From Ruminococcus sp. (GTDB taxonomy: Bacteria; Bacillota; Clostridia; Oscillospirales; Ruminococcaceae): a stretch of 64,000 nt of DNA. The position numbers were made by a program, and so were the translations under genes. Below the pieces are notes generated by a model. That model saw only the letters and a list, made by a program, of their open reading frames with translations, ran no database searches and was not told the DNA's origin. The stretch spans positions 82,016 to 146,015 of the forward strand of contig JAJQGO010000013.1 of assembly GCA_021200415.1 (NCBI GenBank), given 5' to 3'. Below are positions 40,236 to 47,899 of the stretch, in pieces. Within the stretch, counting starts at the first letter, position 1; each line of letters starts with the position of its first letter.

Positions 40236-41438
40236 TTACTCAAAGTCTATCATTATTTTTGCTCTGTAGTCCCTTTGAGCTGAGGTGATTGTTTTCAATG
40301 AAAGCCCGTAAATATCGGAGGCACGTATTTCAAGCTCCGCAAAACGCTTTGAAACAGAACCCTTCTGGGAAAGCTTTGAAATAGATGTCGCATAGGGGAT
40401 TTTCGCTTTTCCCTTTGCCGCGCCGAGTATTTCCTTTCCACGCTCATTGATTGCAAGGATTCTTCCGTAGGGAGGAAGGCGTGTCAGGTCGGATTTTTTG
40501 ATTCCGATGAGGAGCGACAGGAGAATTCGCTTAATGCGCGCCATTGTGTAGGATTTCGTCTTAACTGTGAATAAAAGCTCATCGAGAGAGCCTGACATTC
40601 TCGCATTGTAAATACGGTTTTCAAGTTCCTTGCCCACATCGTTGATTTCGGCAATTTCCTCCGCCGTAGATGTTCTGACCTTGTACAGAATAATACGTTC
40701 AAGTCGGTTAACGTCCGAGATTTCACCTGTTCCGACAGCCTTTGCTATTGCGTCCGCCCACAGGGGGGTTGTAAAGTTTCTGACAAGCTCTGCGCCGTAG
40801 CCATCGCCTATTTTGTCACGGATATACGATGCGCTTGCGTATTCGTCAACTGTGGTTTTGCTGTCATGCTCCGTGCCCTTGCGCTTAACGGTGAAGGGCT
40901 TTATGGACGACCCGAATTTTTTCAGTGAACGAAGATACTCGATTGCAAGGAGGTTATTCGGCTCTTTTATGATGTCTGCGACAGATTCGTCAATTCCGTC
41001 TATTACCGAGCTTAAAGCTGTGGGGTAGGTGTATCCCATTTTCATTATACCGCGAATTTCTTCGCTTTTTGTTTTTATAACGTCCTCAATCATATCAAGC
41101 GCCTTTGACAGATGAGCTATATCGCCGCATTCGCTTCCGAAAGATATTTCATTGACAACCCCCAGCGAATTGAGCAGCCAGACTGCGCCCTCCGCAAACC
41201 TTTCGGCTGAGGACAGACAATACTGTACGGGCAGCTCTATAACAAGATCCGCACCGGAGCGAACGGCAAGCTTTGCACGCTCGATTTTGTCCATAATGGC
41301 AGTTTCGCCGCGCTGAACAAAATTTCCGCTCATAATGGCAACAATGTGAGTTGCACCGTTCTTTTTTGTTTCTCTGATGTGATAAAGGTGTCCGTTATGG
41401 AATGGATTGTATTCGCAGACTATTCCGCTGACTTTCAT
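40236..41438 (-). CDS. tmcAL: tRNA(Met) cytidine acetate ligase TmcAL (YlbM family)
   Basis: Forms N4-acetylcytidine at the wobble position of elongator tRNA-Met, using acetate and ATP through an acetyl-AMP intermediate. The 400 residues start with VSGIVCEYNPFHNGHLYHIR, a nucleotidyltransferase HxGH-type motif, and continue with HIVAIMSGNFVQRGETAIMD, ADLVIELPVQYCLSSAERFA and ISFGSECGD. The C-terminal helical domain is complete. Ribosome site AGAGGG. Divergent from acetate kinase, which interconverts acetate and acetyl phosphate, so both genes touch the acetate pool. Confidence 0.94.
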   Translation of the reverse strand: MKVSGIVCEYNPFHNGHLYHIRETKKNGATHIVAIMSGNFVQRGETAIMDKIERAKLAVRSGADLVIELPVQYCLSSAERFAEGAVWLLNSLGVVNEISFGSECGDIAHLSKALDMIEDVIKTKSEEIRGIMKMGYTYPTALSSVIDGIDESVADIIKEPNNLLAIEYLRSLKKFGSSIKPFTVKRKGTEHDSKTTVDEYASASYIRDKIGDGYGAELVRNFTTPLWADAIAKAVGTGEISDVNRLERIILYKVRTSTAEEIAEINDVGKELENRIYNARMSGSLDELLFTVKTKSYTMARIKRILLSLLIGIKKSDLTRLPPYGRILAINERGKEILGAAKGKAKIPYATSISKLSQKGSVSKRFAELEIRASDIYGLSLKTITSAQRDYRAKIMIDFE

Positions 41439-41476
41439 TTATAATTCCCTCTTTCTTATAGATTTATTTGATTTAT

Positions 41477-41552
41477 TTAAGGAGTACCGCGGGAAAGTGC
41501 CCTATATCCCGTGCGGCACTGCTTTTTGAGCTTTGTAAAGTGCTGCCATAAC
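41477..41552. repeat. Possible diverged, shortened copy of the palindromic repeat
   Basis: The right end, CTTTGTAAAGTGCTGCCATAA, resembles the right end of the full copies (CTTTGTGCGGTGCTGCCTTAA). The left end TTAAGGAGTACCGCGGGAAAG resembles their left end. The two ends pair only partly. It lies in the tmcAL-ackA gap and could equally be an unrelated inverted repeat. Confidence 0.35.
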
Positions 41553-41597
41553 ACACTTAACATATTGTGTAATTCCTGATAAATTTTAAAAAAGCTC

Positions 41598-41625
41598 TTG
41601 CAATTTGCCGAAAAAAGTATATAAT
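41598..41625 (+). promoter_or_regulatory. Promoter of ackA
   Basis: TTGCAA (41598-41603), a 16-base spacer and TATAAT (41620-41625) with an upstream A/T-rich stretch. The start of transcription falls near 41632, giving a leader of about 38 bases with GAAAGGA before the ATG. Confidence 0.65.
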
Positions 41626-41669
41626 TATATATGCAAAATAACTTTTTAATTTGAAAGGATTGTGCTTTT

Positions 41670-42872
41670 ATGATTATTTTGGTAGTAAATGCAGGCAGCT
41701 CGTCACTGAAATATCAGCTTATTGATATGAACGACGAAAGTGTTATCGCTAAGGGTAACTGTGACAGAATCGGCATCGACGGTCACATCTCCCACAAAAC
41801 ATTTGACGGAAGATCTCTTGATGAGGATTGCAGCTTCCCTACTCACACCGAGGCTTTTATGAAGCTCGTTGAAACGCTTACAACAGGCGACGCGGCTGTT
41901 ATCAAGAGCATGGACGAAATTTCGGCTGTAGGTCACAGAATCGTTCAGGGCGCTGAGATCTTCGACAAGACTACTCTCGTTACCGATGAGGTTATCCGCC
42001 AGATTGACGACCTTCAGGAGCTTGCTCCCGTACATAACCACCCCCATGCTCTCGCGCTTTGGGCGTGCAAAAAGGTTATTCCTGAAAATGTTCCGCAGGT
42101 TGCCGTTTTCGACACCGCTTTTCATCAGACAATGCCTCCGAAGGCTTTTATGTACGGTCTTCCCTATGAGGATTATGAGAAATATCACGTAAGAAAATAT
42201 GGATTCCACGGAACATCTCACAGATTCGTTTCCGCTGCGCTTGCAGAAGCAATGGGCAGGGATATTAAGGACCTCAAGATCGTTTCATGTCACTTGGGCA
42301 ACGGTTCTTCCATAACGGCTGTCGAGGGCGGAAAATCTATCGACACATCGATGGGCTTTACTCCTCTTGACGGAATTGTAATGGGAACACGTACAGGCAG
42401 CGTTGATCCCTCGGCAGTTACATATGTTGCCGAAAAGCACGGCTTTACCCCCAAGGAAATGAGCGACTATATGAACAAAAAGTCCGGATTCCTCGGAGTT
42501 TCGGGCGTTTCCTCCGACAACCGTGATATTACCGAGGCTTCGGCTCACGGCGACAAGAGAGCGCAGCTTGTTACTGAAATGCTCGTATACGAGATAAAGA
42601 AGTACATCGGCAGCTATGCCGCTGCAATGAACGGTCTTGATGCTGTTCTCTTCACCGGCGGTATCGGCGAAAATGCTTATGACATCCGTGAAAAGGTATG
42701 CAAGGATATGGACTTTCTCGGCATCAAGCTCGATGAAAAAGCTAACGACGGCCTGAGAGGCAAGCTTGCCAGAATTTCAGCTGATGATTCAAAGGTTGAG
42801 GTATGGGTTGTGCCCACAAATGAAGAGCTTCTCATTGCAAGAGATACTCTCGCTCTTATCTCTCAGAAATAA
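41670..42872 (+). CDS. ackA: Acetate kinase
   Basis: Interconverts acetyl phosphate plus ADP and acetate plus ATP, the final ATP-yielding step of acetate fermentation. The 400-residue ASKHA protein starts ILVVNAGSSSLKYQLIDM, and carries VGHRIVQGAE, AVFDTAFHQTMP, YGFHGTSHRFV, SCHLGNGSSITAV, MGTRTGSVDP and LFTGGIGENA. All catalytic motifs are intact. Codons look biased to a restricted set, in keeping with high expression. Phosphotransacetylase is not adjacent. Single-gene transcript with promoter at 41598 and a strong terminator at 42941. Confidence 0.98.
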   Translation: MIILVVNAGSSSLKYQLIDMNDESVIAKGNCDRIGIDGHISHKTFDGRSLDEDCSFPTHTEAFMKLVETLTTGDAAVIKSMDEISAVGHRIVQGAEIFDKTTLVTDEVIRQIDDLQELAPVHNHPHALALWACKKVIPENVPQVAVFDTAFHQTMPPKAFMYGLPYEDYEKYHVRKYGFHGTSHRFVSAALAEAMGRDIKDLKIVSCHLGNGSSITAVEGGKSIDTSMGFTPLDGIVMGTRTGSVDPSAVTYVAEKHGFTPKEMSDYMNKKSGFLGVSGVSSDNRDITEASAHGDKRAQLVTEMLVYEIKKYIGSYAAAMNGLDAVLFTGGIGENAYDIREKVCKDMDFLGIKLDEKANDGLRGKLARISADDSKVEVWVVPTNEELLIARDTLALISQK

Positions 42873-42940
42873 GATAATCACATTATAACATAATTTAAAA
42901 TGAATTTCAACAAATAATCTGATTTTTTTTGAAAAAATCA

Positions 42941-42975
42941 TCTCCTTCAGCATTTCTGCCGAAGGAGATTTTTTT
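42941..42975 (+). terminator. Terminator of ackA
   Basis: TCTCCTTC and GAAGGAGA (42941-42948 and 42961-42968) form the stem, with GC/GC pairs inside the loop, followed by seven T. It lies in the short gap before the convergent PH-domain gene. Confidence 0.88.
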
Positions 42976-42983
42976 CTGTGACG

Positions 42984-44447
42984 CTATCTTCGGAGATTGA
43001 CAGCCTCGTTATATCCGAGGAGAAGTCCTATATTACAGGCATCCTTTACCTTGATTCCCTTGACGCAGTGCCTCTTGACGCTTTCGCCGTTAAAATAAAA
43101 GCTCACTGTGCATTTCCTGAAAACACGCTGTGCGGGAGTCTGCGTAACCTTCATTTTGGCAAGTCTTTTTCTGTCGGCAATTACCGTATGAAATCCGAAG
43201 CCTTTTGAATAGTTAATTATTATTTTTTCCTCATATATGGAAATTTTACTCGTAGCGGCAGCCGCAGCCTTGACCAATATCATCCATATAGACGGAATTT
43301 CAACCATTATCATGGCAAAGTATGACAAATCCGCAAATTTCGGGAAAAACAGGGCTGCCGCCTCCGAAAGCGGATAAGCGCACAGTCCTATTATTACGGG
43401 CTGCCAGATATACTGCCAGAGGCTTGTCAATTTCGGGCGGAACACATTTTTGCTGCCCAAGCTGATTCCTATTTTTTCAAGAGTGCTGTTCAGATATTTT
43501 TTCTTCCTTATGGGGAAAAGAACAGGTATGTTTTTATTCTGCGAACCATATCCTGCGCAGCTGATGTTTACGGTTACGGCATTGAATATTTTCATAATCA
43601 GATTCTGACGCAGGTCGGCATAATTTATCTGCTTTGCAGTTATTGTGAATCGGCGTTTTGTAAATGTTCCGCAGGTTACCTCAATTCTGCTTTTGTCCGA
43701 CTTTATAAAAAAGCCGTAGTATCTGAGCATATTTATTGTAAATGACAGTAACCATGTCACGATGAAAAACGAACCAATGCCTATTGCGGCAGCGGGGATT
43801 TTCCGAATTACATGAAATGGAATTTTTGATGTTTCGGCAGTTATTCTGTCGAAGGAGGCTGATATTATATCCTTTGCAATATCTCCGCCCTTAAAGAAAA
43901 ACGCAGCAACGTAAACTACGCCTGAAAAGCTGCTGGAAAAAAATACCGAAAAAAGCAGAATTGATATGAGATTTGGCTTATGATTGTAGGCAATGCCGTC
44001 CTTTTCTCTAACCCTCGGAATTTTTTTCATCATCTCCTCACAGACATTTTTATTGACGAGAAGCTTCATATCCGATGAGCTGAATATGCCTGCGGAGGTA
44101 TCGCAGTAAATGCGCATCGCCCCGAATGGACGGAGATAAAAGGAATGCTCCACAGTAACGGAGCTAAAACTGCTGTAGGGAATCGCCGTCCGTATTTTCA
44201 CAAACGCTCCCTCCGTATGAATTACGGCTTCATCAGTCAGGGTAATTCGGGAAAAATACCACCTGATAAGGCCAAAAATAATAATCGCTCCGATAACGGC
44301 AATATCAAACCACGCACCCTTCAGCCAGCGATACAGCTTATCGGCATCAAAGGTAATTGCGTGAAGTCCTCTGAGAAGCGGAAAAATAAGCAGCCATATA
44401 TTTTTTATGGAATATTTCAGTATTCGCAGCGGATGTTCATGATACAC
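42984..44447 (-). CDS. Membrane protein with bacterial PH (bPH2) domains, YdbT-like
   Basis: A 487-residue polytopic protein with paired hydrophobic segments between bPH2 (DUF304) domains: an N-terminal TM pair, the domain ITLTDEAVIHTEGAFVKIRT with IPYSSFSSVTVEHSFYLRPF, a middle domain (IEVTCGTFTKRRFTITAKQI) and a C-terminal one (ISIYEEKIIINYSKGFGFHT). The order matches Bacillus YdbT. GTG start at 44447 with GGAGG eight bases upstream. It follows the smaller YdbS-like gene by three bases; the pair probably forms one membrane complex. Bacillus YdbST is linked to resistance against certain membrane-active antimicrobials; the role here is inferred. Confidence 0.85.
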   Translation of the reverse strand: MYHEHPLRILKYSIKNIWLLIFPLLRGLHAITFDADKLYRWLKGAWFDIAVIGAIIIFGLIRWYFSRITLTDEAVIHTEGAFVKIRTAIPYSSFSSVTVEHSFYLRPFGAMRIYCDTSAGIFSSSDMKLLVNKNVCEEMMKKIPRVREKDGIAYNHKPNLISILLFSVFFSSSFSGVVYVAAFFFKGGDIAKDIISASFDRITAETSKIPFHVIRKIPAAAIGIGSFFIVTWLLSFTINMLRYYGFFIKSDKSRIEVTCGTFTKRRFTITAKQINYADLRQNLIMKIFNAVTVNISCAGYGSQNKNIPVLFPIRKKKYLNSTLEKIGISLGSKNVFRPKLTSLWQYIWQPVIIGLCAYPLSEAAALFFPKFADLSYFAMIMVEIPSIWMILVKAAAAATSKISIYEEKIIINYSKGFGFHTVIADRKRLAKMKVTQTPAQRVFRKCTVSFYFNGESVKRHCVKGIKVKDACNIGLLLGYNEAVNLRR

Positions 44448-44450
44448 GGC

Positions 44451-44891
44451 TTAATCCTCCCGACAATAAAGACAGCCCGAATTTTTCAGAATTTCATCGG
44501 CATCGCTCCTTTTGAGGAAAAGAAGTATAAGTCTTCCTCCGTAAACATAAAAAACGATGAAGTTAAATCCCGTAAATTTTGAAAAGGGCACTGAAATATA
44601 GGTGGAATACTGAATAGAGGAATATTTTATTGACTGACTTGCCTTGAAAAAAACTCCGCTTGATTTTTTTATTTCACTTTCATTGGCGCAGTATGACAAA
44701 TTTGAAAAATAATGCGGAAGATACGCAAATACGACAATTACGGCAGCTGCCGCAAAAACAATGCTTAGTATCAGCGCAAGAACGTATATTTTTATAAATA
44801 TTCTAACCAGAACGATAAGCAGTACAGCTGCCGCAAGCACCAGAATTTTCAGTGTGGTCAGACTTCTCCTGTCAGGCTTGTATGATTTCAT
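44451..44891 (-). CDS. Membrane protein with bacterial PH (bPH2) domain, YdbS-like
   Basis: A 146-residue partner of the YdbT-like protein: two hydrophobic segments near the N-terminus (LKILVLAAAVLLIVLVRIFI and YVLALILSIVFAAAAVIVVF) and one bPH2 domain (YCANESEIKKSSGVFFKASQ, then IKYSSIQYSTYISVPFSKF). Ribosome site GGAGGAG. First gene of a two-gene unit, divergent from the AGCS symporter gene. Confidence 0.83.
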   Translation of the reverse strand: MKSYKPDRRSLTTLKILVLAAAVLLIVLVRIFIKIYVLALILSIVFAAAAVIVVFAYLPHYFSNLSYCANESEIKKSSGVFFKASQSIKYSSIQYSTYISVPFSKFTGFNFIVFYVYGGRLILLFLKRSDADEILKNSGCLYCRED

Positions 44892-45012
44892 TATTCTCCT
44901 CCATTACGCAGTTCTAAATCTATTATACCATAAATATCCATAATAGTATACCAATATTTTAAAATAATTGCAAGCAAAAATATTCTGCGCACGGCTATAA
45001 CAGGAGAAAAAC

Positions 45013-46287
45013 ATGGATATTAACAGTGTATTGAAGAAAATAAGCGAATTTGTCTGGGGCAGCGGACTGATATTTCTTCTGCTTTCAACCGGACTTATCT
45101 ATACAATCAAGCTCGGCTTTATTCAGTTCAGATTCATTCCATATCTCATAAAATCCCGAAAAAAGGGCAAATCCAAGGACGGCGGAGGCATATCGCAGCT
45201 GAAAACCGTATGTATGTCCCTGGGTACAGCTATGGGTACGGGCAACATAACAGGTGTTGCATCGGCTCTCGCAATCGGAGGCGCAGGTGCGATTTTTTGG
45301 ATGTGGGTTTCCGCTTTTTTTGGAATGGCGCTTGTTTACAGCGAAAACTATCTTGCAATAACCTACCGCAGGTCCGATGAATGCTCCGGCCCTATGGCAT
45401 ACCTGAAATACGGACTGGGCAGCAAGATTCTGCCTGTTGTTTTTGCGATTTTCTGCCTTGCCGCAGCCTTGGGAATGGGAGGAATGGTACAGGTCAGCTC
45501 CTTCACGGACAGTCTCTACGAATGCAGCAGCATTAAGCCTGCCGCGGCAGCTGTTATAATTTTTGCAGTAATTTATTTCGTTATAAAGGGCGGTGTGGGC
45601 AGAATAAGTTCTGCGGCACAAGCACTTCTGCCGGCAATTACGATTACATATTTAATAATATCGTTTCTTGTTATTTTCAAATTCCGCAGTAATGTTCCGT
45701 CAGCAATCGGGAAAATATTTACCGAGGCTTTCAGCTTCACATCTGCCGCAGGGGGAATTTCAGGATTTGCCGTATCTAAGGCAGTTTCGGCTGGCATAAG
45801 GCGCGGCATTTTCTCAAACGAGGCAGGATTGGGCAGCTCGCCGATTCTCCACTGCGCTTCGGAAAATGATTCGCCTGCGCTGCAGGGAATGTGGAGCGCA
45901 TTTGAGGTGTTTTTTGATACCGTTGTCTGCTGCACGATAACGGCGCTTGTTCTGCTGACATCTACCGACAGCACGGATTTTTCCGTTTCCGACTCGTTCG
46001 GCACAATTCTCGGAGGAAGGACAGATCTTTTTCTTACAATTTCTATGGCAGTTTTCGCATTTTGTACAATTATCGGCTGGTATTACTGTGGTGAAACAGC
46101 TTTCAAATATCTTTTCAGCAACTCGAAAACAAAAATATTTTGCCTTTTGTTTGCAGCCTTCTCCTCTCTCGGAGCAGTTTTGACACTTGAAACGGTCTGG
46201 ACACTTTCCGACATTTTTAACGGACTTATGAGTGTTCCGAACCTTTTGGGACTTCTTCTCCTGATCAATAAAGTTAAAAAGGAATAA
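45013..46287 (+). CDS. Sodium:alanine/glycine symporter (AGCS family)
   Basis: Secondary transporter that takes up alanine or glycine with sodium ions. The 424 residues make about ten membrane segments. Family blocks are VCMSLGTAMGTGNITGVASA (residues 67-86), IFWMWVSAFFGMALVYSENY, the AGCS signature region, FTSAAGGISGFAVSKAVSAG and GIRRGIFSNEAGLGSSPILH. It is slightly shorter than the usual 450-480. Ribosome site AGGAG. The next gene starts 56 bases downstream in the same direction. Confidence 0.92.
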   Translation: MDINSVLKKISEFVWGSGLIFLLLSTGLIYTIKLGFIQFRFIPYLIKSRKKGKSKDGGGISQLKTVCMSLGTAMGTGNITGVASALAIGGAGAIFWMWVSAFFGMALVYSENYLAITYRRSDECSGPMAYLKYGLGSKILPVVFAIFCLAAALGMGGMVQVSSFTDSLYECSSIKPAAAAVIIFAVIYFVIKGGVGRISSAAQALLPAITITYLIISFLVIFKFRSNVPSAIGKIFTEAFSFTSAAGGISGFAVSKAVSAGIRRGIFSNEAGLGSSPILHCASENDSPALQGMWSAFEVFFDTVVCCTITALVLLTSTDSTDFSVSDSFGTILGGRTDLFLTISMAVFAFCTIIGWYYCGETAFKYLFSNSKTKIFCLLFAAFSSLGAVLTLETVWTLSDIFNGLMSVPNLLGLLLLINKVKKE

Positions 46288-46343
46288 TTTCCACCGCATT
46301 TGGCAATATTTACTCTATAGATAACGTATCAGGAGATGATTTT

Positions 46344-47462
46344 ATGAGTTACTTAGGTGAGAATGATTTATTAAGCTTCAGAGATAATTTTTGTGAGGTG
46401 CTACCGAATAAGAATTTCACATCGGCAAATGCGGCGGATTTTGGAATTTCCCTTCCCGCAAAATTCGGCAGCATAGCTGTGGGCTGCGCAGATGAAAAAA
46501 TGCGTCACATTCTTTTTGCCCTTTGCTCGGGAATCGCCGACAGCGGCAGAGATGCGTATATCTGCGAAAATACCGATTTACCGTCGTTTAAGCATGGCGT
46601 TTCAATTATAAATCCCGACCTTGGAATCTACATTTCAGGCAGCCGCAGACCGACATTCTCATTTTTCTCGGGAACGGGATTTCCCGCAAACAAAGCTCAG
46701 ATGCGCAGTATTTTTAATTCTGAGCGTTCGGAAACTCCCGAATTTGTGGGAAAAATAATACCTGTATCATCTTTAAATGACATCTATATTGCGAATATCA
46801 GTGAAAATATCTCGTCAGAACAAATTCCTGTAAATGCTCGTGTAAGCTGTGGAAATAAGCACATACGCAAGCTTTGGAATGAATTTTTCCGCAGCGAAAG
46901 CGAAAATGATTCCCTGATTTTTCAGGTTTCCGACGATGGTCAGCACGTCAACGCCTACAGCTCTGAAATCGGGTTTATCTCCCACGACAGGCTTATTCTG
47001 GCATTTTCTCTCAGGCTTTGGAGGCAGGGACAGGCTGTTTTTTTACCGGAAAATTTCCACTATGCCGCCGATGATCTGGCTGAAAAATACGGTTACAGGC
47101 TGAACCGCTTCTGTTCCGATACAGATATTCCTCACGAAGCCGTTTCGCAGAGATTTCTGAACGACCCCCTTTTTATGTGCGTTAAAATTGTATCAGAATA
47201 CAGCAAATTTATTAGGCTTATAAAGGAAACACCTGTCTTTGCTTCGGCTAAAAGAGAAATTTATTATGCAGATTCTGCAAATATTCACGGAGAAAAACAT
47301 ATAATCGAAGCTCTTGGCAGGATTCATATTACTTCCGGCGGAAAAAACAGAATTACCCTCATTGCGCAGTCATATGATGCCGAAACAGCAGCCGAGCTTT
47401 GCTCCGAATGGGACGAAAAATTGAGCAATGCCTACACTAATTTATTTCACGCAGATTCATAA
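46344..47462 (+). CDS. Degenerate phosphohexomutase-like protein
   Basis: I read this 372-residue protein as a distant, probably inactive relative of phosphoglucomutase/phosphoglucosamine mutase. The order of family landmarks is kept but key residues differ. GIYISGSRRPTFSFFSG (residues 94-110) stands where active enzymes have a TASHNP phosphoserine loop followed by NGxK. FQVSDDGQHVNAYSSEIGFI (193-212) stands where they have the metal-binding DGDGDR followed by a hydrophobic strand; HDRLILAFSLRLWRQGQ then matches the 'GDQIL' helix. The C-terminal IALGRIHITSGGKNR-like region could be the last domain. The serine is kept, the His-Asn and the Asp triad are not. It is 75-80 residues shorter than GlmM. 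Ribosome site AGGAG. A role as sensor or partner protein is possible but unproven. Confidence 0.5.
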   Translation: MSYLGENDLLSFRDNFCEVLPNKNFTSANAADFGISLPAKFGSIAVGCADEKMRHILFALCSGIADSGRDAYICENTDLPSFKHGVSIINPDLGIYISGSRRPTFSFFSGTGFPANKAQMRSIFNSERSETPEFVGKIIPVSSLNDIYIANISENISSEQIPVNARVSCGNKHIRKLWNEFFRSESENDSLIFQVSDDGQHVNAYSSEIGFISHDRLILAFSLRLWRQGQAVFLPENFHYAADDLAEKYGYRLNRFCSDTDIPHEAVSQRFLNDPLFMCVKIVSEYSKFIRLIKETPVFASAKREIYYADSANIHGEKHIIEALGRIHITSGGKNRITLIAQSYDAETAAELCSEWDEKLSNAYTNLFHADS

Positions 47463-47507
47463 TTCTATGCAGTTTGAACAAGGTTTAACAGTTATCTTCA
47501 TTTACTA

Positions 47508-47536
47508 TTGACAGATAGCAAAATTTTGAGTATAAT
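47508..47536 (+). promoter_or_regulatory. Consensus sigma-A promoter upstream of RNase J
   Basis: TTGACA (47508-47513), a 17-base spacer and TATAAT (47531-47536): both hexamers are perfect. Transcription should start near 47543, about 355 bases before the rnj start codon. Confidence 0.85.
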
Positions 47537-47542
47537 TGAAAC

Positions 47543-47899
47543 TGTCTAATAGTATGCAGATTCGTTTGCTTCTGCTATCAAGCTGCGACTTTATTGGCGT
47601 TAATGCGCCTTTAAAATATATTTTAATCCTGCACGAAATTTATGTAACAGTTCTACAATTATTTTCACTCTGTCACTTTTACATTATTTAAGCATATCTG
47701 AACGATATGAAAATTCCGACTCTCATTTTGCTGCTCATGCCTCGGTTTAATGCATAATGCTGCCGTGACCTGTATGACTGCTCACCTCGGATTCTTATTT
47801 TGCAGGCTTAATTCATTCATCATTTGCATCAGCGGTCTGCCGGTATTTGCTTTTGTACGGAATCCGCGCTCTCCGCTTCGCTGAAAGAGAGGTTCTACA
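47543..47899 (+). promoter_or_regulatory. Long leader of the RNase J gene
   Basis: About 355 gene-free bases follow the promoter. GGCG/CGCC (near 47598-47611) makes a small hairpin followed by TTTAAAAT. A partial repeat (CTGCTCATGCCTCGG and CTGCTCACCTCGG) lies around 47730-47800. Just before the gene CTCTC (47869-47873) can pair with GAGAG (47887-47891), which would bury the ribosome site GAGAGG. A 45-codon frame at 47554-47691 has no ribosome site. I recognise no known RNA family. Confidence 0.5.

Noticed and set aside
47554-47691. 45-codon frame starting just after the rnj promoter (possible leader peptide)
   Set aside because: No ribosome site and no recognisable pattern; kept only as a possibility inside the leader.
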